Source: Hymenobacter polaris (GTDB lineage: Bacteria > Bacteroidota > Bacteroidia > Cytophagales > Hymenobacteraceae). Taken from it: a DNA stretch of 64,000 bases. Below are positions 8,801-16,535 of the stretch, one piece after another. The DNA lies in assembly GCF_012927305.1 (NCBI RefSeq), contig NZ_JABBGH010000001.1, positions 1,302,001 to 1,366,000 on the forward strand, in the 5' to 3' direction. The position numbers and the translations under genes were made by a program. The stretch's first letter is position 1. Every line of letters begins with the position of its first letter. The notes under the pieces were generated by a model. That model worked only from the letters and a program-made list of their open reading frames with translations. It did no database searches and was not told the origin of the DNA.

Positions 8801-9664
8801 CTATTGCTCGGCGGCGGGGCCGTAGGCTTCGCTGGCCACGGGCTGCGGCGGCGCGGCGGCGGGCGAGGCGGGCGGCAGGGGCAGCTGCCAGGCTTGGGCC
8901 AGCTCGCCGAGGCCTTCGTAGTTGGTGAGGTCGAAGCGGCAAGGCACCACCGACACGTAGTTGTCGGCCAGGGCGGCCTCGTCGGTATCCTGGCCGCGGT
9001 CGTGGTTCACAAAGTCGCCCAGCAGCCAGTAGTAGGGGCGGCGGTAGGGGTCGAGGCGCTGCTCAAACTTCTCGTCCCACTTGGCGCGGGCCTGCCGGGC
9101 CAGGCGCAGTCCCTGGATGGGAGTGGCCGATTTTTTGGGAATATTAACGTTGAGGGCCGTGTAGGCGGGCAGGCCCTGCCCTAGGGCCAGGCGGCACACC
9201 TGCAGCACCCAGGGGCCCACGTGCGAGAAGTCGGCGCCTTCGCCGTAGTCGCACAGCGAGAAGCCCACTGCCGGCAGCCCCTCAATGGCCGCCTCGATGG
9301 CCGCCGACATGGTGCCCGAGTACAGCACGTTCACCGACGAGTTAGAGCCGTGGTTGATACCCGACACCACCAAATCGGGGCGGCGGCCCAGTAGCACGTA
9401 GTGTTTGGCGATTTTCACGCAGTCGGCTGGGGTGCCGGTGCAGGCGTAGGCCACCACGCCGGGCCCGAAGCGGTCGGAGGCATCGAGCCGCAGCGGGTGG
9501 CCGATGGTGATGGCGTGGCCCTTGCCCGACTGCGGGTCGGCGGGCGCCACTACTACTATTTCGGCATCTAGCTCGCGCAGCAGCTCCACTAGGTGGCGGA
9601 TGCCGGGCGCGTAAATGCTGTCGTCGTTGGAAACCAGGATGAGCGGACGGGAGGAAACGGGCAT
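8801..9664 (-). CDS. surE: 5'/3'-nucleotidase SurE
   Basis: 287 residues from the ATG at 9664. An in-frame extension to 9931 is rejected because it runs through the intergenic hairpin. LILVSNDDSIYAPGI at the N-terminus carries the metal-binding Asp pair (residues 14-15) of SurE phosphatases. VVVAPADPQSGKGHAIT, CTGTPADCVK, VVSGINHGSNSSVNVLYSGT and a following AAIEGLPAVGFSL all match the family in order. SurE is a metal-dependent nucleoside 5'/3'-monophosphate phosphatase in the cytoplasm. The usual Gly after the second Asp is Ser here. The gene is divergent from the downstream carboxypeptidase, with a repeat hairpin in the shared intergenic space. Confidence 0.93.
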   Translation of the reverse strand: MPVSSRPLILVSNDDSIYAPGIRHLVELLRELDAEIVVVAPADPQSGKGHAITIGHPLRLDASDRFGPGVVAYACTGTPADCVKIAKHYVLLGRRPDLVVSGINHGSNSSVNVLYSGTMSAAIEAAIEGLPAVGFSLCDYGEGADFSHVGPWVLQVCRLALGQGLPAYTALNVNIPKKSATPIQGLRLARQARAKWDEKFEQRLDPYRRPYYWLLGDFVNHDRGQDTDEAALADNYVSVVPCRFDLTNYEGLGELAQAWQLPLPPASPAAAPPQPVASEAYGPAAEQ

Positions 9665-9689
9665 GTTGAAAGTATAGAAGCGAAAAAGA

Positions 9690-9770
9690 ACGTCATGCTG
9701 CGCTGGCCGAAGCATCTCTACCGCGCCGTTAGTGTTGGGTAGAGATGCTTCGGCCAGCGCAGCATGACGT
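9690..9770. repeat. intergenic hairpin repeat, copy 1
   Basis: Long inverted repeat with outer arms ACGTCATGC/GCATGACGT and inner arms GAAGCATCTCTACC/GGTAGAGATGCTTC (the junction next to the loop is imperfect). The variable stem part is TGCGCTGGCC on the left with GGCCAGCGCA on the right. This copy lies between two divergent genes (surE and the carboxypeptidase), where a transcription terminator would not be expected. Confidence 0.85.
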
Positions 9771-9806
9771 GCTATTCGTTCTACGAGCAAATGTACTTTC
9801 GCGGCC

Positions 9807-11576
9807 ATGCTTCCCTTCAGGATACTTCTGCTGGCCCTGCCCCTGCTGGCGGCCATCCCCGCGCTGGCCGCCCCGGCCCCTAGCCCGCTTACCCCTTTCG
9901 AGCGCGACCCTACCCACAACACCACGGCCACCTACGCCGAGTGCATCGCCTTTTATGAAGCCCTAGCCGCCGCCTACCCGGCCACCATGCAGCTGCGCGA
10001 AGCCGGCCCCACCGACAGCGGCCAGCCCCTGCACGAGGTGGTGCTCTCGGCCGATGGCACCTTCGAGCCCGCCGCCAGCCGGGCCAAGGGCCGGCCGGTG
10101 CTTTTCATCCAGAATGGCATTCACCCCGGCGAGCCCGAGGGCATCGACGCCAGCATGCTGCTGGCCCGCAACCTACTGCAAGACAAGCGCCTAGGGCAGC
10201 TGCTGCGCCAGGTGACGGTGGTGCTTATGCCGGTCTACAATATCGGCGGCATGCTGAACCGCAACGCCACTACCCGCGCCAACCAGAACGGGCCCCGGGA
10301 GTACGGCTTCCGGGGCAATGCGCGCTACTACGACCTGAACCGCGACTTCGTGAAGCAGGACTCGCGCAATGCGCGCTCGTTTGCGGCCCTGTTTCAGCGG
10401 TGGCGGCCCGAGCTGTTCGTGGATACGCACACCAGCAACGGCGCTGATTATCAGTATACGATGACGCTCATCCCGAGCCAGCACAACAAGCTAGCGCCGG
10501 CCCTAGGGGCGTATTTGCAGCAAAGTCTGCTGCCCGCGCTCTACAGCGGCATGGCGCGTAAAAAGTGGCCGATGACGCCTTACGTGGACTTTGAGGGCGA
10601 GACCCCCGAAAGCGGCCTGCGCGCCTTTCTGGAAAGCCCGCGCTACTCCACCGGCTACGCGGCCTTGTTTAATAGCCTCGGCTTCATGCCCGAAACCCAC
10701 ATGCTGAAAGCATTCGGCCCGCGGGTGCAGGCGACTTACGACCTGCTGGTTACCTTCCTGGAAACCGCCGCCACCCAGGCCCCTACCCTGCTGGCCGCCC
10801 GCGCCGCCGCCGACCGGGCGCTGGCCACCCAAACCGTTTTTCCCCTCACCTGGGCGCTCAACGAGCAGCCCAGCGGCACGGTGGAGTTTCGCGGCTACGA
10901 GGCCGGCCACAAGCCCAGCGCCGTGAGCGGCCAGCCGCGCCTCTACTACGACCGCAGCCGGCCCTACACCCGCCCGGTGCCCTTCTACAACGATGCCCAC
11001 GCCACCACCCAAGCTACGGCGCCGGTGGCCTACGCCATTCCGGCCGCCTACGCCGACGTGCTGGAGCACCTGCGGCGCAACGGCGCGGTGCTGCGCCCGC
11101 TACCCGAGGCGCGCACCGGCCCCGCCGAAGTGTATACCCTGGACGACTACAAAACGAGCCCTAGGGCCCACGAGGGGCACTACCCGCACAGCCAGGTGAA
11201 GCTAACCGTGCAGCGCCAGACGCTAACGCTGCCGGCGGGCACCTACCTGGCCGTGCTGGCCGAGCAGGGCCCCGCCGCCCGCTTCGTGGTAGAAACCCTG
11301 GAGCCTCAGGCCACCGACTCGTACTTTGCCTGGAATTTCTTCGACGCCATCTTGCAGCAGAAAGAGCACTATTCTGACTATGTATTCGAGGACCTAGCGG
11401 CCGACTACCTAGCAAAAAACCCCGCCGTGCGCCAGCAGCTCGACGCTGCCAAGGCCGCCGACCCGGCGCTGGCCGCCAGCGGCCCCGCCCAACTCGAATG
11501 GGTGTACCAGCACTCGCCCTGGGCCGAGGCCGGCTACCGTCGCTACCCGGTGGTCAGGTGGCTGGGTAGTAACTAG
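9807..11576 (+). CDS. exported M14-family zinc carboxypeptidase
   Basis: 589 residues with a signal peptide of about 21 residues (MLPFRILLLALPLLAAIPAL). The M14 zinc ligands are visible as H106 and E109 in QNGIHPGEPEG and H208 in VDTHTSNG. The intervening DLNRDF and NRNATTRANQNG segments fit the substrate-binding side of the carboxypeptidase fold. The C-terminal third (from about residue 370) is a separate region probably involved in substrate recognition. It would cleave peptides in the periplasm or outside the cell. It converges with the BLUF gene, with a hairpin between them. Confidence 0.85.
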   Translation: MLPFRILLLALPLLAAIPALAAPAPSPLTPFERDPTHNTTATYAECIAFYEALAAAYPATMQLREAGPTDSGQPLHEVVLSADGTFEPAASRAKGRPVLFIQNGIHPGEPEGIDASMLLARNLLQDKRLGQLLRQVTVVLMPVYNIGGMLNRNATTRANQNGPREYGFRGNARYYDLNRDFVKQDSRNARSFAALFQRWRPELFVDTHTSNGADYQYTMTLIPSQHNKLAPALGAYLQQSLLPALYSGMARKKWPMTPYVDFEGETPESGLRAFLESPRYSTGYAALFNSLGFMPETHMLKAFGPRVQATYDLLVTFLETAATQAPTLLAARAAADRALATQTVFPLTWALNEQPSGTVEFRGYEAGHKPSAVSGQPRLYYDRSRPYTRPVPFYNDAHATTQATAPVAYAIPAAYADVLEHLRRNGAVLRPLPEARTGPAEVYTLDDYKTSPRAHEGHYPHSQVKLTVQRQTLTLPAGTYLAVLAEQGPAARFVVETLEPQATDSYFAWNFFDAILQQKEHYSDYVFEDLAADYLAKNPAVRQQLDAAKAADPALAASGPAQLEWVYQHSPWAEAGYRRYPVVRWLGSN

Positions 11577-11595
11577 CAGTTAGCAATTAGCAGAA

Positions 11596-11680
11596 CGTCA
11601 TGCTGAGCTTGTCGAAGCATCTCTACCACGCCGCCTAGGGTATCGTTCGGGAGAGATGCTTCGACAAGCTCAGCATGACG
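11596..11680. repeat. intergenic hairpin repeat, copy 2
   Basis: Same family: CGTCATGCTGAGC on the left, GCTCAGCATGACG on the right, inner arms ending in CATCTCTACC and an imperfect GAGAGATG. The variable stem is TTGTC/GACAA. The loop contains CCTAGG. It sits between convergent genes and could act as a two-way terminator here. Confidence 0.85.
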
Positions 11681-11705
11681 GTCTCTTTATATTCCTTACT
11701 ACCTG

Positions 11706-12170
11706 CTAATTGTCCACCGCTACCGGGCCGGCGAAGTCGCTCAGAAACTTACGGAGCTGGGGCGGGGCGTGCACGGCCAGGCCCGGTGGGCGGGCGTAGC
11801 CGGGCGCGGCCACCAGCGGGAAATAGCCGGTAGTGGCGCGCAAATCCTGGGTTTCGGCCAGGGCAAAGCCCATGCGCCAATCGGGAAACATGCGGCCAGT
11901 GGCTTCGCCCTCGTGCAGCACAAAGGCATGCTTGTGGCGCGGGTCGACGGCAATTTTCTCGTAAATTTTCTGCACCTCATCCCGAGGCCCCTCTAGCACC
12001 TGCACAAACTCTTTGGTTTGGTTGGTGTAGAGCAGCAGGCCCGTAAGGCGGTGCGCCTGGTTGTAGCTGCGGGCCTGGCGCAGCAGCTCGGCTAGGGCCT
12101 CGGGGGGCAGGCCGTCGCCGCTGGCCAGGCTGTGGTAGATAATTTGGTAGAGGGGCTGCGGAACAAGCAT
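11706..12170 (-). CDS. BLUF-domain blue-light photoreceptor
   Basis: 154 residues, essentially a single BLUF domain (about residues 5-105) with a 50-residue tail and no output domain. The FAD-contacting residues can all be seen: Tyr12 (IIYHSLAS), Asn37 (SYNQAHRLTG), Gln57 (EFVQVLEG) and Trp98 (FPDWRMGF). The Tyr-Gln pair performs the light-driven hydrogen-bond switch in this family. Short BLUF proteins signal through protein partners, which cannot be identified here. The gene lies 92 bp downstream of ribBA on the same strand, so it is likely to be co-transcribed with an enzyme that starts riboflavin, and hence FAD, synthesis. Confidence 0.93.
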   Translation of the reverse strand: MLVPQPLYQIIYHSLASGDGLPPEALAELLRQARSYNQAHRLTGLLLYTNQTKEFVQVLEGPRDEVQKIYEKIAVDPRHKHAFVLHEGEATGRMFPDWRMGFALAETQDLRATTGYFPLVAAPGYARPPGLAVHAPPQLRKFLSDFAGPVAVDN

Positions 12171-12262
12171 AGCAACACAAGGAATAGCAGCCGTAGTACG
12201 CGGCCCGCGGCCCTAGGTTGGGCCAAGCCCCTAGGGCCCGGCCGCGGCGCCGGGGGCCGGGG

Positions 12263-13486
12263 CTACGCGGCGGCTTCGGGCTGCCTATTCTGCAAGATGT
12301 CGTGGCCCATCTTGTCGCGCTTGGTGGCGAGGTAGGTTTGGTTGTGCTGGTTGGGAGTAATCTCGATGGGCACGGTTTCGACCACCTCCAGGCCGTAGCC
12401 GAGCAGGCCGGTGCGCTTGCGGGGGTTGTTGGTGAGCAGGCGCATCTGCCGGATGCCCAGGTCGCGGATAATGGCCGCGCCCACGCCGTAGTCGCGCTCG
12501 TCGGGCTTGAAGCCCAGCTCCTCGTTGGCTTGCACGGTATCGCGGCCGGCTTCCTGCAACTTGTACGCTTTCAGCTTGTTGAGCAAGCCAATGCCGCGCC
12601 CTTCCTGGTTCATGTACACGATAACGCCGCGGCCCTCGCGGTCAATCTGCTCCATGGCCTGGTGCAGCTGCGGGCCGCAGTCGCAGCGGCACGAGCCGAA
12701 GATGTCGCCGGTTACGCACGAGCTATGCACGCGGATGAGCACCGGCTCGGGACCCGAAATATCGCCCTTCACTAGGGCCAGGTGCTGAGCGCCGTTCGAG
12801 CGCTGCGTGTAGGCGTAGAGGTCGAAATCACCGTGCGCGGTGGGCATCTTCACCGTGATTTCGCGCTGAATGAGGCTTTCCTGCGCCAAGCGGTACTTAA
12901 TGAGGTCCTGCACCGAAATTAGCTTCAGGTTCCACTGCTTGGCCACCTTTTCCAGGTCGGGCAGGCGGGCCATCTCGCCGTCCTCTTTCAGGATTTCGAC
13001 CAGCACGCCGGCCGGCTCGAAGCCCGCTAGCCGGGCCAGGTCCACGCCCGCCTCGGTATGGCCGGCGCGGCGCAGCACGCCCTCTTTGCGCGCTTTGAGT
13101 GGGAAAATGTGGCCGGGCTTGCCCAAGTCCTCGGGTTTGGTGGCCGGGTCGATGAGGGCCAGAATGGTCTTGGAGCGGTCGGAGGCCGAGATGCCGGTAG
13201 TCACGCCGTTGGTCAATAAATCGACCGACACGGTGAAGGGCGTGGCGTGCAGGGCCGTGTTGCGGCCCACCATCAGGTCGAGGCCCAGCTCGTCGCAGCG
13301 CTCGGCGGTGAGGGGCGCGCACACCAGGCCGCGCCCGTGGGTGGCCATGAAGTTAATGACTTCGGGCGTGGCGCAGCGGGCGGCGCAAATAAAATCGCCC
13401 TCGTTTTCGCGGTCTTCGTCGTCCACCACTATCACGACCTTACCGGCCCGGATGTCTTCGATGGCGCTTTCTATGGAATCAAGCAT
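12263..13486 (-). CDS. ribBA: bifunctional DHBP synthase / GTP cyclohydrolase II
   Basis: 407 residues. The N-terminal half (1 to about 200) is 3,4-dihydroxy-2-butanone-4-phosphate synthase, with [10 protein letters not shown] near residue 22 and [11 protein letters not shown] near 143. The C-terminal half is GTP cyclohydrolase II, with the zinc ligands Cys257, Cys268 and Cys270 in [15 protein letters not shown] and the catalytic region [11 protein letters not shown]. Together they supply both precursors of the riboflavin pathway in the cytoplasm. Length and domain order are normal. The other rib genes are not in the window. A BLUF flavoprotein gene follows on the same strand. Confidence 0.97.
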   Translation of the reverse strand: MLDSIESAIEDIRAGKVVIVVDDEDRENEGDFICAARCATPEVINFMATHGRGLVCAPLTAERCDELGLDLMVGRNTALHATPFTVSVDLLTNGVTTGISASDRSKTILALIDPATKPEDLGKPGHIFPLKARKEGVLRRAGHTEAGVDLARLAGFEPAGVLVEILKEDGEMARLPDLEKVAKQWNLKLISVQDLIKYRLAQESLIQREITVKMPTAHGDFDLYAYTQRSNGAQHLALVKGDISGPEPVLIRVHSSCVTGDIFGSCRCDCGPQLHQAMEQIDREGRGVIVYMNQEGRGIGLLNKLKAYKLQEAGRDTVQANEELGFKPDERDYGVGAAIIRDLGIRQMRLLTNNPRKRTGLLGYGLEVVETVPIEITPNQHNQTYLATKRDKMGHDILQNRQPEAAA

Positions 13487-13506
13487 TGATTTATGGAGCA
13501 GATAAA

Positions 13507-13604
13507 AACGTCATGCTGAGCTTGCCGAAGCATCTCTACCACGCCGCAGGGGTTTACCAGCCAACGACCCTGCCAAGATGCTTCGGCAAGCTCAGCATGA
13601 CGTT
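13507..13604. repeat. intergenic hairpin repeat, copy 3
   Basis: AACGTCATGCTGAGCTTGCC pairs with GGCAAGCTCAGCATGACGTT. The inner arms GAAGCATCT/AGATGCTTC pair but the CTACC part on the right has changed, so the inner stem is shortened. It lies between two minus-strand genes, upstream of ribBA and downstream of a glycosyltransferase. Confidence 0.85.
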
Positions 13605-13624
13605 CTGACCGAATGAGTAGTAAG

Positions 13625-14806
13625 CTAACAAGTATCCACCAACAAGTTCTCTAGCCGGGCGGTGGCGGCCGCCCAGTCGTAGTGCGCGGCCACGAACTGG
13701 TGGCCGGCTTCGGCCAGCTGGGCGGCCCTAGGGGCATCGGCCAGCAGGGCACTCAGGGCGTCGGCCAGGGCGGGGGTGGTGTCGGCCACCAGCAGGTGCT
13801 GGCCGGGCGTGGCCCCGAGGGCATTGTTGGCCAGGGTGGTCGTGACGCAGGGCCGGCGCATGGCCATAGCCTCCAACAGCTTGTTTTGCAGGCCAGTGCC
13901 CACGCGCATGGGCGCCACAAACACCTGCGCCCCGGCGTAGGCCGGCCGAATGTCGGGCAGCCAGCCGCTAACTTCTACGCCCGGCCGTTGGGCCAGTGCC
14001 CGCACGCGGGCACTGGGCGTGGTGCCGGCCAGCAGCAGGCGGGCGGCGGGGTGGCGCTGGCGCACCAGGGGCAAAACCTCCTCGGCCAGCCAGGCGGCGG
14101 CGTCCACGTTGGGCGGGTAGCCCATGTTACCGCAAAACAGCAGCTCGTGGGTACTGGCCGCGTCAGCGTTTGGCGCAAAATACTGCATGTCAATCCCATT
14201 GGGCACCACCGCAATGGCGGCGCGCTGCGGGTGCTGCACCAGCTGCCGGTCCTGGTCGCTGATGATGGTGCGGTGCTGAAACCAGCCGTATACCTCGGCC
14301 TCGTAGGCGGCCAAGCGGCGGGCTTCCAGGGCCAGCACCGGGCGTTGCCAGGCGGGGGCCGTGGCCGCCCGCCGCGCCATGCCGGCCGAAAACACGTCCA
14401 TGTAATCCAGGGTCATGGGCCCGGCGTAGTGGCGCAGGTATTCGGCCATGCGAATGAGCTGGCAGTACACGTGGTCGGGCTGAAACTCGGCCAGCAGGTA
14501 GCCCAGCAGCCGCTGCGCGCCCGCCTCGTAGAAGTAGCCCACTTGCAGGGGCCGGCCGGCGTGCAGCAGGGCCCGCGCCAGGCCGCGCCCCTGGGCGGGC
14601 CGGCGCAGGCGGTGCACGTGCAGCCCCCCGCGGCACAGCGGCCGCACGGCCCCTAGGGCCTCGGCCGCCACCGGCTCGTCGCTAAGGGCCAGCAGGCAAA
14701 TTTCGTGGCCCTGGCCCGCCAGGTAGCGCAGCTGGTGGTAGGCCCGCAGCTTGTCGCCCTTGTCGAGCGGGTACGGAAAGCGCGACAGCAGTACCAGAAT
14801 CTTCAT
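13625..14806 (-). CDS. GT4-family glycosyltransferase
   Basis: 393 residues opening MKILVLLSRFPYPLDKGDKLR, as in group-1 (GT4) enzymes that work on surface glycans. The C-terminal Rossmann half begins near LLFCGNMGYPPNVDAA and carries VEVSGWLPDIRPAYAGAQVF and the donor-sugar loop VGTGLQNKLLEAMAMRRP, with the E-x7-E type region typical of GT4. It uses a nucleotide-sugar donor in the cytoplasm. A -7 promoter box lies immediately before the start codon. It is followed on the same strand, across a hairpin, by ribBA, with which it has no obvious functional link. Confidence 0.9.
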   Translation of the reverse strand: MKILVLLSRFPYPLDKGDKLRAYHQLRYLAGQGHEICLLALSDEPVAAEALGAVRPLCRGGLHVHRLRRPAQGRGLARALLHAGRPLQVGYFYEAGAQRLLGYLLAEFQPDHVYCQLIRMAEYLRHYAGPMTLDYMDVFSAGMARRAATAPAWQRPVLALEARRLAAYEAEVYGWFQHRTIISDQDRQLVQHPQRAAIAVVPNGIDMQYFAPNADAASTHELLFCGNMGYPPNVDAAAWLAEEVLPLVRQRHPAARLLLAGTTPSARVRALAQRPGVEVSGWLPDIRPAYAGAQVFVAPMRVGTGLQNKLLEAMAMRRPCVTTTLANNALGATPGQHLLVADTTPALADALSALLADAPRAAQLAEAGHQFVAAHYDWAAATARLENLLVDTC

Positions 14807-14814
14807 GCCGGGCG

Positions 14815-14822
14815 CAAAGGTA
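14815..14822 (-). promoter_or_regulatory. predicted -7 box almost touching the start codon
   Basis: Minus-strand TACCTTTG (exact TAnnTTTG). Only 8 bases separate it from the ATG at 14806, so transcription would begin within a few bases of the start codon. Confidence 0.6.
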
Positions 14823-14878
14823 GCGCCGCCCTCCCCAGGGGCCGGGCGGGGGTGCGGGCGGCGGCGGGGGCCTAGGGC

Positions 14879-16156
14879 CTACGCGCCCCGCGCCGCCAGG
14901 GCCTGGGCGTACAGGGCCTCGAAGCGCTGGGTGACGCGGGCGTTGGCGTAGGTGTCGGCGGCGGTTTGGGCGGCGGCGGCCCCTAGGGCGGCCACGGGCA
15001 GGCGGCCGTGGTAGTAGTCGCGCAGGGCCTGCTGCCAGGCGGCGGCCCCGTCGCGCAGCAGCAGGTCGCGGCCATCGTGGGCGGCCACGCCCTCGGCTCC
15101 CAGGGCAGTGCTCAAAATGGCTTTGCCGGCGGCCATACCCTCAATGATTTTGATGCGCATGCCGCCGCCGCTCAGCAGCGGTACCAGCATCAGCTCGTAC
15201 TGGCGCATGAAGGCGGCAGCCGAGTCTACAAAGCCGTGGATGAAGACGTTGTGCTGGCCGGGGGGGCGGCTGGTGAGGTGGGCGGGCGGGTGCGAGCCAG
15301 CCACGTGCAGTTCCAGCTCGGGCAGCTCGGCGTGCACGGCGGGCCACACCTCGCGCAGCAGCCACTCCAGCCCCTCCAGGTTGGGCAGCCAGTTCAGCGA
15401 GCCAATCATAAACGCGGTGTGCGACCGGGGCCGGGCGGCGAGGTCGGGCTGGAAGGCGCCCAGCTCGACGGCGGCCGGCACCAGGGCCAGGGGCACCGGG
15501 CACCCTAGGGCCTGCAAGCGGGCAATATCCTCGGGCGTGATGGCGGCCACGGCATCGACGCGGTGCAAAGACCACCGCTCAAAGGACTTCATGCGCCGGG
15601 CCAGGTGCTGAAAATACCACTTTTTCAAAGGGTTGCGCTCGCCCTGCGCCAGCGTTTCCCAAATGCGGTACTCTACGTTGTGCGCCCGCACCACCAGCGG
15701 AGGCAGGGCGGGCCCGTTGGGCTGCGCCTGCTGGCGCTCCATTAGGCTCAGATAGCCGGCGTACCAAACCACGAAGCTCCCCTCAAACTGCACGATATCG
15801 AACGGCTCGGCGTGCAGCAGCTCGGTGAGGCGCCGGGCCACGGCCGGGCTCACGAAGCGCTCCACGTTGTAGGGCAGGCGCGTCGTCACCCCCAGCACTT
15901 GCCGCGCGGGCAGCAGCAGGTTGGCCAGCGCCCGCAGCGGCCGCAGGCGGGTGTCCACGTCCACCGTCACCAGCCGGAAATGGGGGCCTAGGTGGGCCAG
16001 CACGTCGGCCGGCTGGTGGTGCTTGGGCGTGTTGAGGGCCAGCATCGTGACGCGGTGCCCCGCCTCCAGCAGCCCCTTGGTGATGTTGTAGATGCCAATG
16101 GCCCCGCCGTCGTGCAGCGGAAAGGGCACCCTAGGGCTTACCTGTAGAATGTGCAT
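14879..16156 (-). CDS. GT4-family glycosyltransferase
   Basis: 425 residues starting MHILQVSPRVPFPLHDGGAIG, a GT-B N-terminal strand and glycine loop. The middle contains VVRAHNVEYRIWE, common in this group. The C-terminal half has AFMIGSLNWLPNLEGLEWLL, VFIHGFVDSAAAFMRQY and the donor-binding loop LLSGGGMRIKIIEGMAAGKAIL, matching GT4 enzymes with a conserved Lys/Glu pair. It lies 72 bp upstream of the other GT4 gene on the same strand. Each gene has its own -7 box, so they may be separately transcribed but act in one glycan pathway. Confidence 0.9.
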   Translation of the reverse strand: MHILQVSPRVPFPLHDGGAIGIYNITKGLLEAGHRVTMLALNTPKHHQPADVLAHLGPHFRLVTVDVDTRLRPLRALANLLLPARQVLGVTTRLPYNVERFVSPAVARRLTELLHAEPFDIVQFEGSFVVWYAGYLSLMERQQAQPNGPALPPLVVRAHNVEYRIWETLAQGERNPLKKWYFQHLARRMKSFERWSLHRVDAVAAITPEDIARLQALGCPVPLALVPAAVELGAFQPDLAARPRSHTAFMIGSLNWLPNLEGLEWLLREVWPAVHAELPELELHVAGSHPPAHLTSRPPGQHNVFIHGFVDSAAAFMRQYELMLVPLLSGGGMRIKIIEGMAAGKAILSTALGAEGVAAHDGRDLLLRDGAAAWQQALRDYYHGRLPVAALGAAAAQTAADTYANARVTQRFEALYAQALAARGA

Positions 16157-16163
16157 AGAGCGG

Positions 16164-16171
16164 CAAAAATA
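16164..16171 (-). promoter_or_regulatory. predicted -7 box almost touching the start codon
   Basis: Minus-strand TATTTTTG matches TAnnTTTG and ends 7 bases before the ATG at 16156, which again predicts an untranslated leader of only a few bases. Confidence 0.55.
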
Positions 16172-16535
16172 GGGCGCGCGCCGGGGCTGCCGGGGCCTAT
16201 TAGGCGTACAGAGGCAGGCCGCGCAGCCCGGCGCCGGGGGCTTGCCCCGGTTGGCAGGCCTAGGGCCAGGGCGGCGTACCAGGCGAGCCCGGCCCCGCTG
16301 GGCGGATTGCCTTAACGGTATTTCTACTGATTTTCACGATTATTTCACGCTCGGTATGCGGCTGCTTGCAACCTTCGGCGTTGGCAAGGCAACTCTGTAG
16401 CTAATCAGCTAATCGCCCAAAAAAAATGGCTTGCCGCTTCTACCAACCGTCGGCTAAGCCTGGCAGTTGGCCGGTAGCGCAGCCCACATTCCGGCGCCGC
16501 ACCCCTACCCTAGCCCGCCTGGCTGGCCTCTGCTA
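16172..16535. other. intergenic region between divergent genes
   Basis: About 360 bases. The first half is GC-rich with a CCTAGG word at 16259. The second half (16310-16440) is lower in G+C and should hold the promoter of the receptor gene at 16536. An in-frame open extension upstream to 16467 is rejected because it lacks protein character and would bury the signal peptide. No exact -7 box found. Confidence 0.4.

Noticed and set aside
9665..9931. N-terminal extension of SurE
   Set aside because: The extension runs through an intergenic hairpin and past the start of the divergent peptidase gene; SurE proteins begin at the strand before SNDD.
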